Assembly (NCBI RefSeq): GCF_020615385.1
Contig: NZ_JAJAVB010000026.1
Coordinates: 1 to 64,000 of the forward strand
Length of the DNA: 64,000 nucleotides
Direction of reading: 5' to 3'
Source of the DNA: Jiella soli
Lineage (GTDB): Bacteria > Pseudomonadota > Alphaproteobacteria > Rhizobiales > Rhizobiaceae
This document shows, piece after piece, positions 42,374 through 50,847 of this stretch. Within the stretch, counting starts at the first letter, position 1. Each line of letters begins with the position of its first letter. The translations under genes were made by a program, and so were the position numbers. Below the pieces are notes generated by a model. The model saw only the letters and a list, made by a program, of their open reading frames with translations, was not told where the DNA came from and did no database searches.

Positions 42374-44428
42374 TCAGAGTCGGCCTGCGAGCCGACTGCG
42401 CACGGCAAAGCCCAGATGGTCCTCGGCGACGAGCCGGCTCGCCGGCACGCCGCGCAGCGTCAGGGAATGCCGGGCATGCGGCCCGGCGGCGATCGCATGG
42501 TGGGCGTGCTCATAGGCGGCAATTACCGTCGCCGGCTCCTGGCCGCGCTGCAAGGCAAGGTCCAGAAGCGCGTCGGGAAAGCCGTTGATCACGACGACGC
42601 CGTCGCCCTTGGCGGCGCCGGCCAGAGGCAGGGTGCGCGACAGGCCGAAGCCGGCGAGGACGTCGTGGCCGCGGATGAGCGCGCTCAGGCGGTGGAAGCT
42701 CGCCGGCTCCTCCACCGGCAGGACCGACCCCATGAAGGAGAAGGCGGCCGGGAGCATCGCCGGTTCGGGATCGAGGACGACATTGTCCGGCCGCGCGGCG
42801 GCGTGGGCCGCGGCGAAGGCTTGTCCCTTCGTCTGGCCGTCGAGAAGCAGGGAGAGCGCAAGGCCGGCAGCGCGCAGCCGCTCGCAATAGGCGGCGAAGG
42901 CGGTCCGGCCGGGCTCGGTCGCCACCACCTCCGGCGCCACCGAGACCAAGCAGCGCACCGGCCGGTCGGTGATGAACGGAAACGGCCCGAACGGCGCCAT
43001 GCCGCAGAGATCGTCGGTCACCTTCTCGCGCACGTCGCGCAGGATCGGCCCGCGATAGAGCCGGGTCGCATGGCGCAGCGGCGGCGTCCGGCTTGCCCTG
43101 ATCAGGGGCCGCAGCAGCGCCGACAGGCGGGACAGGCGCCGGTCTTTGCCCGCAGTCTCGGCCACCGGCTCCAGCGCCGGCACCGTCCAGTGCTCGATCC
43201 GATCGATTTCGCGCAGGATTGCAAGGCCCGGCAGACGCGGCTGTTCGCGCACCAAGCGGTTGAGGTCCTCGACGCGGATGAGGGCAATAAGCGCCTGCGC
43301 CCGGCTCGCCACGCGGCGGCCCTGGCGCGGATCGCCGAAGAAGCGGCTGGCATGGTCGAGCGGCTGCACTTCGAGAAGCGCCGAGCCTGTCTGCTTCTGG
43401 GCCATGGCGTCGAACAGGAGGCTGCGCAGATAGAGCGGCCATTCGCCGGGCGCGGCGGCGGCACCGTGATGGGCGACGAGAACCGGCGGGAAGGGCGCTT
43501 CGTTGGGGGCGTTCAGATAGGCCGAGAACATCGCCGCGGTCTCGGCAAGGCTAAGGGAGCGGCCGGGCAGGCACGGGTCGGAGGTCGCGCGGATCGCGCC
43601 GGTCGAAAGATCAGCCATCAGGAAGCGCGGCGCCTCGGCCTGTTCGGAGGCGAGCACGGCGCGGCGGGAAAACAGCGCCTGATGCTTGCGCTGCATTCCG
43701 GCGAGGATCTCCTCGGTCCGGCGACGCGACTGCGCCACCATGCTTTCCGGCCGCACGCGGTACAAAAAGCCGGAATCTTTCACCCTGACGCCGTGAAACC
43801 CCTTCTCGCGGGCCGACAGCCAAAAATCCCAGTCCTCGAGGCCGAGGCGCATCGTCTCGTCGTAGAAGATGCCCTTCGCAAACACGGCGCTGCGTACCAG
43901 GCTGCCAGCCTCGCAGATATTGCCCCTGAGGTGCCGGAAGGGAGCGTCGGCGATTGCGGTCTCGCGGATGTCTACCCCTTCAGCGAAGGCGGTCAGGCCG
44001 AAGGCATGAACGTCCGGAAACGCCCAGCCGGCGCCGGGATCGGCGTCGAGCGCCGCGGCGAAGGCCGAAAGCGCATAGGGTTCGAGCCGGTTGTCGGCAT
44101 CGAGGAAGAAGATCGCGTCGAGATCGGCATGAAGGTCGAGAAGGGTGCGAACGCCGAGATTGCGGGCGGCCGAGAGGCCGCCATTCACTTGGCGCAGCGT
44201 GATCAGCCGGCCCGCATGACGCGCCCGCGCCGCGGCGAGCGCGGCTTGCGTCTCGGAATCGGGGCAGCCGTCGTCGATCACGACGACACTCAAGGGACGC
44301 TCGAGATCCTGCCCGCAGGCGCTCTCCACCGCCTCGACCGCAAAGCGGGCATGGCCGTAGACGGGAATGACGACGCCGAGCCGGCGCAGGCGCCGCTCGC
44401 CTTGTGCGGCTTCGGACGGCACCGTCAT
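42374..44428 (-). CDS. family-2 glycosyltransferase with large C-terminal domain
   Basis: A 684-residue protein from the ATG at 44428, overlapping the upstream stop by 4 bases. The N-terminal GT-A domain (about residues 15-240) has Val-Val-Ile-Pro-Val-Tyr-Gly-His, Val-Ile-Asp-Asp-Gly-Cys-Pro-Asp, Phe-Phe-Leu-Asp-Ala-Asp-Asn and Gly-Leu-Glu-Asp-Trp-Asp-Phe-Trp. The remaining 440 residues have no recognised signature and may be a second, degenerate transferase (GT-B-like). It belongs to the rfbA-led operon. The acceptor and donor cannot be deduced. Confidence 0.82.
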   Translation of the reverse strand: MTVPSEAAQGERRLRRLGVVIPVYGHARFAVEAVESACGQDLERPLSVVVIDDGCPDSETQAALAAARARHAGRLITLRQVNGGLSAARNLGVRTLLDLHADLDAIFFLDADNRLEPYALSAFAAALDADPGAGWAFPDVHAFGLTAFAEGVDIRETAIADAPFRHLRGNICEAGSLVRSAVFAKGIFYDETMRLGLEDWDFWLSAREKGFHGVRVKDSGFLYRVRPESMVAQSRRRTEEILAGMQRKHQALFSRRAVLASEQAEAPRFLMADLSTGAIRATSDPCLPGRSLSLAETAAMFSAYLNAPNEAPFPPVLVAHHGAAAAPGEWPLYLRSLLFDAMAQKQTGSALLEVQPLDHASRFFGDPRQGRRVASRAQALIALIRVEDLNRLVREQPRLPGLAILREIDRIEHWTVPALEPVAETAGKDRRLSRLSALLRPLIRASRTPPLRHATRLYRGPILRDVREKVTDDLCGMAPFGPFPFITDRPVRCLVSVAPEVVATEPGRTAFAAYCERLRAAGLALSLLLDGQTKGQAFAAAHAAARPDNVVLDPEPAMLPAAFSFMGSVLPVEEPASFHRLSALIRGHDVLAGFGLSRTLPLAGAAKGDGVVVINGFPDALLDLALQRGQEPATVIAAYEHAHHAIAAGPHARHSLTLRGVPASRLVAEDHLGFAVRSRLAGRL

Positions 44429-46560
44429 GTGGCCGGCCCGCCGGGCGCGGCCGGGAAGCGATGGGCGCGCTCCGGCGGCTGCGCCACGACAAGGTCGAGC
44501 GCATACCAGCGGCACCAGCCGAAATTGGTATGATCGGACAAGGAGCGCACGGTAAGGACGAGATCCGCCGGCTGGGCCAGCGGCTCGTCAAGATCGAGCG
44601 CCAGCATGTGCGCGGGACCGGGCTCCACCGCGAGATGCGCACCGGCGATGACGAAATCCGGAGCTTGGCGGAAGCCAGTCTCGACGAAGTCCGACAAGGC
44701 CTCGGAAAAGGCCAGGGGATCGGCCTCGCCGGCGTCGCGGCGCACGAGGACGAGGCCGTATTCGGCGTCGGGCCCCTGCAGATGGGCGGTGCCAAAACGC
44801 GCCGCGACCCGGATCAGGCCGGACGGCAGGATGGCGCGGCCGCGCGCCCCGCTCACCCTGCCGGGCAGGGGATGGGTCTGCATGAAGTTCTCGACGTCGG
44901 AGATATCGAGCGCGGAGAAGCCGAGTTCGCCCGATACCCGCAGGCCCTCGGTGTCACCGAAGAGATAGCCGAGGCGGCTCTTCAGCTCGGGAAAGGTGAT
45001 CCGGCGCGCGAAGGGCGCGGCAAGGCCGGAAGCTGGCGTCTCGCACCGGTCGATCTGCAGATCGGTGAGAACGATCTCGGCCGCGGCATCGCCGCCGCCG
45101 TGGGCGAGGAGCACCAGATCGCCCGGCGCCCGAAGCGGCGCGTCGAGGACGAGCGACAGGCGCGCGCCCACGCCCGGCCGCAAAGAGCCGGTGGTGGCGG
45201 CCATGCCGGCGGGCGCCTCGCCCCCGTCAAGGACGCTTTCGGCGATGCGGCGCGCTGCATCGCCATCGGCGCCGAAGCCGTGCTCCCCGCCGCCGGCGAG
45301 GAGAGCGAGGGTGATGGTTTCGGCTACGGCGGGATAGCCGATCTCGGCCGTCAAGCGCAGCTTCTCGGTGCCGGCGGGAAGCGCCGCGTCGATCGCCGCC
45401 CCGCAGATCGCCTGCGGCAGGACACGCAGAGCCAGGCTGCCATCGGCGCGGACCTCGGCGAGCGGACCGCCCCCGGCGCGCTGGCGCAGCACCGCCTCCG
45501 CCGCCGGGCCGAACAGGAAGCGCAGACCCTTTCGCATCGCCAGCCGGTCCGGCATCTGCGTCGTCACGCGGGCCTGCGGCCTCGGCGCCTCGCGGAAGAG
45601 ATCGTCGGACAGGCCCTTCCAGACCTTCAGCGACAGCGAGGCATCAAGCGCCGGAGCCGTCAGACCGAAGCCCTCCGTGGCGTCGTCGCCGAGCGACAGG
45701 AGCGGCGCCGGAGCGCCCGGCTCGCCCATGAAGGAGACGGTCAGGAAGCCGTCGCCGTGCAGCGGGCCGACCGCCTTGTCGAGAAACAATTCGTTCCAGC
45801 CTTCGGCGAGCGCGGCATAGTCGAGCTCGACCCGTGCGACGCTCTCCTTTAGCCCCGGCGGGCCGAGGGTGACGACGAGCCGGCCCGGTCCGGCGGCTGG
45901 CCGTGCGACATGGAGGCTGACGGCCGAGACGGCCGCAAGATCCACCGGCAGCCGTTCGGCAAGGCTCGTCGCCGTGATCGTGCCATCCGGACCAATGCTG
46001 CGGCCACCCGCCGGCACCTCATAGGCGAGGATACGCGTCGCGTAGCCGATCGCCTCGACCATGTCGCGCCCCTTGCGCAGGGCCAGCGCCTGCCACTCAG
46101 CCCGCTCGCGGGCGGCGGCGAGTTCGGCCTCGCGCTCGGCGAGCAGTGCGACCGTGCCGGACAGATGGCCGGCGATCGCAGGCATCAGCGCGGCGGACAG
46201 GGCCTTGCCGAGCGCGCCCGCCTCGCCCTCATCGAGGAGAACGAGACGCGGCAGGGGCCGGGCCTGATGGTGTTCGAACACCGAAAGGATCGCGCGGGCG
46301 ACGTTCTCCCTGCCGCGACCCGCCGCGATCGCAAGAACCCCGTGCGCAATGCCGGCGAAGGAGAGGACCCTGGCTTCGCGCTCGCGCGGCGCCGCGGGAT
46401 CGCGGAGAACCCCGTCCGGGCCGAAGCTGGAAACGGGAAGGGCGAGGTCGGCGAGATTGACCTCGGACAGAAGGCTATCGTCGATGAGGATCTGCACAGG
46501 GCGGGCGAGAACCGTCTCGACGGTCCGGGCGTCGAAACGCAAGGCATGGGCGATGCTCAA
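44425..46560 (-). CDS. large protein of unknown function in the glycan operon
   Basis: A 711-residue protein that starts with TTG at 46560, overlapping the previous stop (TTGA), and overlaps the following start by 4 bases. Residues about 130-165 are Glu/Ala-rich and helical. The rest alternates hydrophobic strands and loops, with two blocks rich in Gly, Leu and Val that look like beta-sandwich, carbohydrate-binding-like domains. There is no signal peptide or membrane helix. I recall similar-looking uncharacterised proteins (possibly DUF6212) in polysaccharide loci, but cannot confirm membership. Translational coupling on both sides indicates it works with the flanking transferases. Confidence 0.6.
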   Translation of the reverse strand: MSIAHALRFDARTVETVLARPVQILIDDSLLSEVNLADLALPVSSFGPDGVLRDPAAPREREARVLSFAGIAHGVLAIAAGRGRENVARAILSVFEHHQARPLPRLVLLDEGEAGALGKALSAALMPAIAGHLSGTVALLAEREAELAAARERAEWQALALRKGRDMVEAIGYATRILAYEVPAGGRSIGPDGTITATSLAERLPVDLAAVSAVSLHVARPAAGPGRLVVTLGPPGLKESVARVELDYAALAEGWNELFLDKAVGPLHGDGFLTVSFMGEPGAPAPLLSLGDDATEGFGLTAPALDASLSLKVWKGLSDDLFREAPRPQARVTTQMPDRLAMRKGLRFLFGPAAEAVLRQRAGGGPLAEVRADGSLALRVLPQAICGAAIDAALPAGTEKLRLTAEIGYPAVAETITLALLAGGGEHGFGADGDAARRIAESVLDGGEAPAGMAATTGSLRPGVGARLSLVLDAPLRAPGDLVLLAHGGGDAAAEIVLTDLQIDRCETPASGLAAPFARRITFPELKSRLGYLFGDTEGLRVSGELGFSALDISDVENFMQTHPLPGRVSGARGRAILPSGLIRVAARFGTAHLQGPDAEYGLVLVRRDAGEADPLAFSEALSDFVETGFRQAPDFVIAGAHLAVEPGPAHMLALDLDEPLAQPADLVLTVRSLSDHTNFGWCRWYALDLVVAQPPERAHRFPAAPGGPAT

Positions 46561-49500
46561 CTGGTCTCTCCCGCATCGGCGCGACCCGATCCGCGGCGCG
46601 CCATTCCCGCCCGTTGTCCGGCCCAGAGCCCGTTCAGCCGGGCGGTGTTGAGCGCCCTCTGGCGGTCGATCTCGGTCTCAGCCACGCCGTGGCTGAGACC
46701 CCAGGCGGTATCGGAGGCGTTGATGGCGGCGATCGCCCTTGCCAGCGCGGCCTCGTCCTCGATCAGCACATAGCCGAAATGTTCGCTGAAGAAGGCGCCT
46801 TCGGTCTTTGCCCGCGCAAAGGTCTCCGCCTCGTCATAGTCGTGCGAGTGATAGACGATAGCGCTCGGCACGAAAACCTTCTGATAGCCTGCCGCGACAA
46901 TGTCCTCGGCAAAGAGCTGGTCCTCGCCATAGGCGACGTCGCGATAGGGAGTGTCCTTCCAGACCGAGCGCCTCAGGCAGGAATTGTTGTCGCTGTAGTA
47001 ATGCAGCATCTGCCGCCAGATGGTGTCTCCCGCGTCGTAACGCGCCGGATCGAGCTCGCGCGAGACGGCGAGTGGATGATTGCGGAATTGGCGGAAATGG
47101 CCGGAAATGTCGCGCTTGACGAAAGCGCTGGCCGACGGCCAGGCCCAATGCGGGCCGAAGGCGCCGCCGGCCTTCGGGAAATGGTCGAGCATCAGGACGT
47201 AATCGGCGAGCCAGCGCTCGCCGACCGGCATCGCATCCTGAGTGAGGAAGGCGACATAGTCGCCGCTGGTCAGCTCAATGCCGAGATTGCGGGTGCGGCC
47301 GTGGCCGAAGTCCTTGGCATCGATCCGGTGGAACAGGATCTTGGGATCGGCGGCGATCCGGTCAGCGGTGCCGTCGGTCGAACCGCTGTCGACAACCAGG
47401 ATCTCGAACGGGTCGGCAAGCTTCTGGCTCTTGACCCGCTCTAGGAGGTCCATCAGCAGCGGGCCGCCGTTGAGGGTCGGAATAACGACGGAGATCTTGG
47501 GGCTGACGCGCGGCGCGGCGGGCGGACGCGGCGAATGGCCGAGCTCCTGCAGCCGGTCGACGATGCTGGTCTCGATGATCGCTGCGGCGCCGTCCCAGGA
47601 GAACTGCCCGACCCAGGCAAGAGCCGCCGCCCGCTGGCGCACGCGCCGTTCGGCATCGGTGATTAGCGCTTCCATCTCGTCGGCGATCGCCGCCGGGTCG
47701 GGAAGCGCCCGACTGACGACGCCGTCTGGATAGATCGCGCGGGTGCTTTCCACATCGAGTTCGACGACGGGCAGGCCGCAGGCCATCATTTCCTGCGGCA
47801 CCAGGGAATAGTTGGTCGCCGAGAAGACGACGCCGATGGTCGCCTCCCGGTAGAGGTCGGCGAGGTCGGCGCCGGACATCAGCCCGTGATCGACGAAGGC
47901 GAAGGGCGCGGTCTCGACGGGCCGGTCGGTGCCGAAGAAATCGACCAGGAAGCAATGGCCGCGGCTCGCCAGCACCTCGAGCGCGAGGTGACCGAGCTCG
48001 ACCGCCCGACGGGCGGTATGGCCGCGGGCGTAGAAGGCGATGCGGGGCAGGCTGTGCGCAGCGCCATCTGGCGCAGTGCCAGCGGCCGGATCCGCTCCGG
48101 CGGTCGGAGCCGGCGCGTAGATGTCGCGGTCGGCGGCCAGATGGAAGAAGCGAGCCCAACGGCCGAACTGCGTTTCCATCGTCTGCGCCAGCCAAGGGCT
48201 CGCGCACAGGCAGTCGACGTCGAGGCCGTAGGTGGATTCGGCGAGCAGCGATTCCGTCCCGCGTGGCCGGAAGAACGGTTCGTAGTCCTGGACGAAGTAA
48301 AAGCAGCGCTTGACATTGCGCATCGCGCGGGCCGGAAAGACCGAGCCCCAGTCGGTGGCGATCACAGCGTCGCCCGCCACCGTCGCAAAGTCCGGCTCGT
48401 CGATCCACCGGACCTCAGCATTGAGCGTGCGGTAGTGCTTGACGATGTCGTCGAAGGCCTCGGCGCCGGTCTCGTGGACGCGCGCCCCGTGCAGCCAGAC
48501 CGTCTGGCGGTGTCCCTTCAGGGATAAGGCTCTGACCATGCGAAAGATCGTCATGTGGCCGCCGCCGCCGGGATAGAAGTCAGGCACGACCCAGTGCAGG
48601 ACGAGCCGGTTCGGCACGAAGCTGCCGGGCGGGGGCGGGGCCGCCGGCGGATAGTCCACCGGGTAGCGCAGCATTTCGCCCGGCAGGAAGGTTGCGGACT
48701 GCGGGCTGCCGAGATGGATCCGGTGGGCGGGATGGCCGAGATCGACGGGCTTGACTGACAGGCCCGGCAGGCCCTCCTTCAAGAAAACGGCCAGCGGCTC
48801 GCCCGCCTCGGGCGTCCAGCCGGTTAGCGCCGCATAGCGGGCCAGGGAAAATTCGGCCGATGGATCGCGGCCCTCGCGCCAGCCATGGCGCAGATAATGC
48901 AGAAGCGCCGGCAGATCGCTGTTGACGACGTCCGCATAGCGCTCCGAATAGTAGAACGGGTCGAAATAGGGATTGGGCTTGCGCCCCTCCCGCTGGCCGT
49001 AGTCGAGGAAGTGTCCGAGAAGGTCGGACACCGCCACGAGATCGGCGTGGCAGGCGCGATACCAGCCTTCGTGGAACAATCCGCTTTCGGCGATTTCCTG
49101 GCGGCCGACCGCATCGACCGCCTTCAGGCGGGCATGCTGTTCGATCGCGGTCTCCGCGGCGTCAAGCGCCTCCGGATGCCTCTCCAGATAGGCCTTGCCA
49201 TCGAAGCCGGAAAACGGGCTACGCCCTTCCTTCCAGCCGGTCCTGATATAATGGATCAGCGGGTTGGTCCCGGCCGCCCGGATATCCTCATACGTATCGA
49301 GATACCATTGCGTATTGAAGAGCGGGCCCGGATTGCGCCCTTCCTTCCAGCCGCTTTCGTGGAAGTGGACGGCGGCGGGAAGCTGCGCCTCTGCGACGTC
49401 GGGATTGTGCTGGAGGTACCAGGCCTCGTCCATCAGGAGCGGATGGGCCTTCAGAACCGCGAGCGGGTCTGATCCCCGAAACCGCCGCAAACGCGTCTTC

Positions 49501-49586
49501 ACATATGCAAGCACATTGCGCCCCAAAACCAGCCGCCTTCCTTCATGACTTTCAGGAGCGTTATGGATTGCGCCACCGCATGGCAT
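46557..49586 (-). CDS. multidomain glycosyltransferase (WsaF-like GT4 plus GT2)
   Basis: A protein of about 1,009 residues. The N-terminal 270 residues hold repeats of the type His-Tyr-x3-Gly-Trp-Lys/Arg-Glu-Gly-Arg-x-Pro, each next to an aromatic-rich Asp-x-Tyr-Tyr segment, a module common in rhamnan and O-glycan synthases. A GT4-like domain (about 330-665) contains His-Trp-Val-Val-Pro-Asp-Phe and Gln-Glu-Met-Met-Ala-Cys-Gly-Leu-Pro-Val-Val-Glu. The C-terminal GT2 domain (about 690-960) has Ser-Val-Val-Ile-Pro-Thr-Leu-Asn, Val-Asp-Ser-Gly-Ser-Thr-Asp and Gln-Asp-Ala. It probably adds several rhamnose residues. The start is uncertain between ATG 49586 and TTG starts on either side. Confidence 0.85.
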   Translation of the reverse strand: MPCGGAIHNAPESHEGRRLVLGRNVLAYVKTRLRRFRGSDPLAVLKAHPLLMDEAWYLQHNPDVAEAQLPAAVHFHESGWKEGRNPGPLFNTQWYLDTYEDIRAAGTNPLIHYIRTGWKEGRSPFSGFDGKAYLERHPEALDAAETAIEQHARLKAVDAVGRQEIAESGLFHEGWYRACHADLVAVSDLLGHFLDYGQREGRKPNPYFDPFYYSERYADVVNSDLPALLHYLRHGWREGRDPSAEFSLARYAALTGWTPEAGEPLAVFLKEGLPGLSVKPVDLGHPAHRIHLGSPQSATFLPGEMLRYPVDYPPAAPPPPGSFVPNRLVLHWVVPDFYPGGGGHMTIFRMVRALSLKGHRQTVWLHGARVHETGAEAFDDIVKHYRTLNAEVRWIDEPDFATVAGDAVIATDWGSVFPARAMRNVKRCFYFVQDYEPFFRPRGTESLLAESTYGLDVDCLCASPWLAQTMETQFGRWARFFHLAADRDIYAPAPTAGADPAAGTAPDGAAHSLPRIAFYARGHTARRAVELGHLALEVLASRGHCFLVDFFGTDRPVETAPFAFVDHGLMSGADLADLYREATIGVVFSATNYSLVPQEMMACGLPVVELDVESTRAIYPDGVVSRALPDPAAIADEMEALITDAERRVRQRAAALAWVGQFSWDGAAAIIETSIVDRLQELGHSPRPPAAPRVSPKISVVIPTLNGGPLLMDLLERVKSQKLADPFEILVVDSGSTDGTADRIAADPKILFHRIDAKDFGHGRTRNLGIELTSGDYVAFLTQDAMPVGERWLADYVLMLDHFPKAGGAFGPHWAWPSASAFVKRDISGHFRQFRNHPLAVSRELDPARYDAGDTIWRQMLHYYSDNNSCLRRSVWKDTPYRDVAYGEDQLFAEDIVAAGYQKVFVPSAIVYHSHDYDEAETFARAKTEGAFFSEHFGYVLIEDEAALARAIAAINASDTAWGLSHGVAETEIDRQRALNTARLNGLWAGQRAGMARRGSGRADAGETS

Positions 49587-49620
49587 AGGCCACGGCAAAT
49601 TGAAAGAACGCCGCGAGGCT

Positions 49621-50847
49621 TCAGCGGCAGGTCTTAACGCCGGTGGCGACGTCGATCATCAGCTGGCGGTGACACGGCAACAGGTGCTTGGCGGCATAGC
49701 GCTCGATCGCCGTCCGCCGGGCCGCCTCGCGCAGCGGCGCGTATTTCTCCCGATTGTCGAGAGCCTCGCCGATCCGCTCCGCGATCCGCTTGGTGTCAAA
49801 GAAGTCGACCAGAAGTCCGTTTTCACCGTCGGTGACCATTTCGCGGATCGGATCGGTGTCGGAGCCGAGCAGGAGAACGCCGGTCGACAGCGCCTCCATC
49901 ATCGACCAGGAGAGGACGAACGGCACGGTCAAGTAGACATGCACCGAGGAGATGCGGAAGACCGTCCGCAGCGTCTTCAGCGGCACGAGATCCAGGAAAT
50001 GGACCCGGCTGAGATCGAGGTCGAGCGTTTCGAACGCATGCTCCTTGTAGCTCTTGCCGTCCTTGCGCTTAGAGCCGTAGGCGACCCGGTCGCGCCCGAC
50101 GATGATCGCCTGCAGGTTCGGCCGCGCCTTCTGCGCACGGGCGAGCGCCTCCATGAACTGCGGAAAGCCGCGATAGGGCTCCATGCCGCGCGTCGCATAG
50201 GTGACGATCTCGTCCTTGGCGGTGAAGGTCTTACCCTCGATCTCCAGCGTGTCGTCGGGATCGGGACACATGTAGTCGGTGTCGATCCCGTCGTGCAGAA
50301 CTTCAATCTTGTCCCTGTAGATCGCCGGGAACCGGCTGTGCTGGAAGCGCGTCGGCGAGACGCCCCAGTCCATGATCGACAGGTCGGCCATGAAGGTGGC
50401 GTTCTTCATGTGCATGCGGACCCGTTCGTCGTAGGACGGAGGCTCCTGCTTCAGGAAATCCACGTCCGAATGCGCGCTGTGATACCACCATTCGTAATAA
50501 GTCAGCATACGCGTGTCGGGCCACAATTCGCGCAGGAATAGGGTAGGCCCCCAGCCGGAATGACCGCAAATGAGGTCAGGATTCCAGCCCGAATTCTTCA
50601 GGGCGACCATCTTCTGAAAGACGTTTTGGGCATTGATGACGCTCGCTTCGAAATCCGGAAGCGCCGGGTGGATCCCCTTGGTCACCTCGCGATGCGGCTT
50701 ATAGACCACCTTCTTCAAAGGAAAGGTCTGCTTGTTGGTCTCCAGCGTGCAGACGACCATGTCCTCGATCGCCGGATCATTGCGCAGATATTCGTAGATG
50801 CGACGGTACTGGCCGGGAAAGTTGTTGTGCAGAAAGAGTATCTTCAC
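49621..50847 (-). CDS. family-4 glycosyltransferase
   Basis: A 408-residue GT-B enzyme. It starts at a GTG overlapping the upstream stop (GTGA). The N-terminal half has Ile-Leu-Phe-Leu-His-Asn-Asn-Phe-Pro-Gly-Gln-Tyr. The middle has Val-Leu-His-Asp-Gly-Ile-Asp-Thr-Asp-Tyr, the hinge to the donor-binding half. Late motifs are Met-Glu-Ala-Leu-Ser-Thr-Gly-Val-Leu-Leu-Leu-Gly-Ser-Asp-Thr and Asp-Gly-Glu-Asn-Gly-Leu-Leu-Val, with the Glu-x7-Glu pattern of GT4 retained in modified form. It is internal to the rfbA operon and probably adds one sugar of the repeat unit. Confidence 0.88.
   Translation of the reverse strand: MKILFLHNNFPGQYRRIYEYLRNDPAIEDMVVCTLETNKQTFPLKKVVYKPHREVTKGIHPALPDFEASVINAQNVFQKMVALKNSGWNPDLICGHSGWGPTLFLRELWPDTRMLTYYEWWYHSAHSDVDFLKQEPPSYDERVRMHMKNATFMADLSIMDWGVSPTRFQHSRFPAIYRDKIEVLHDGIDTDYMCPDPDDTLEIEGKTFTAKDEIVTYATRGMEPYRGFPQFMEALARAQKARPNLQAIIVGRDRVAYGSKRKDGKSYKEHAFETLDLDLSRVHFLDLVPLKTLRTVFRISSVHVYLTVPFVLSWSMMEALSTGVLLLGSDTDPIREMVTDGENGLLVDFFDTKRIAERIGEALDNREKYAPLREAARRTAIERYAAKHLLPCHRQLMIDVATGVKTCR

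Noticed and set aside
42416-44533. 705-residue rightward frame opposite a family-2 glycosyltransferase
   Set aside because: High GC keeps the antisense frame open; the minus strand holds the recognisable transferase motifs and overlapping operon starts.
44404-45852. 482-residue rightward frame opposite the large unknown protein
   Set aside because: Antisense to a frame coupled at both ends in an operon; the composition is that of a shadow.
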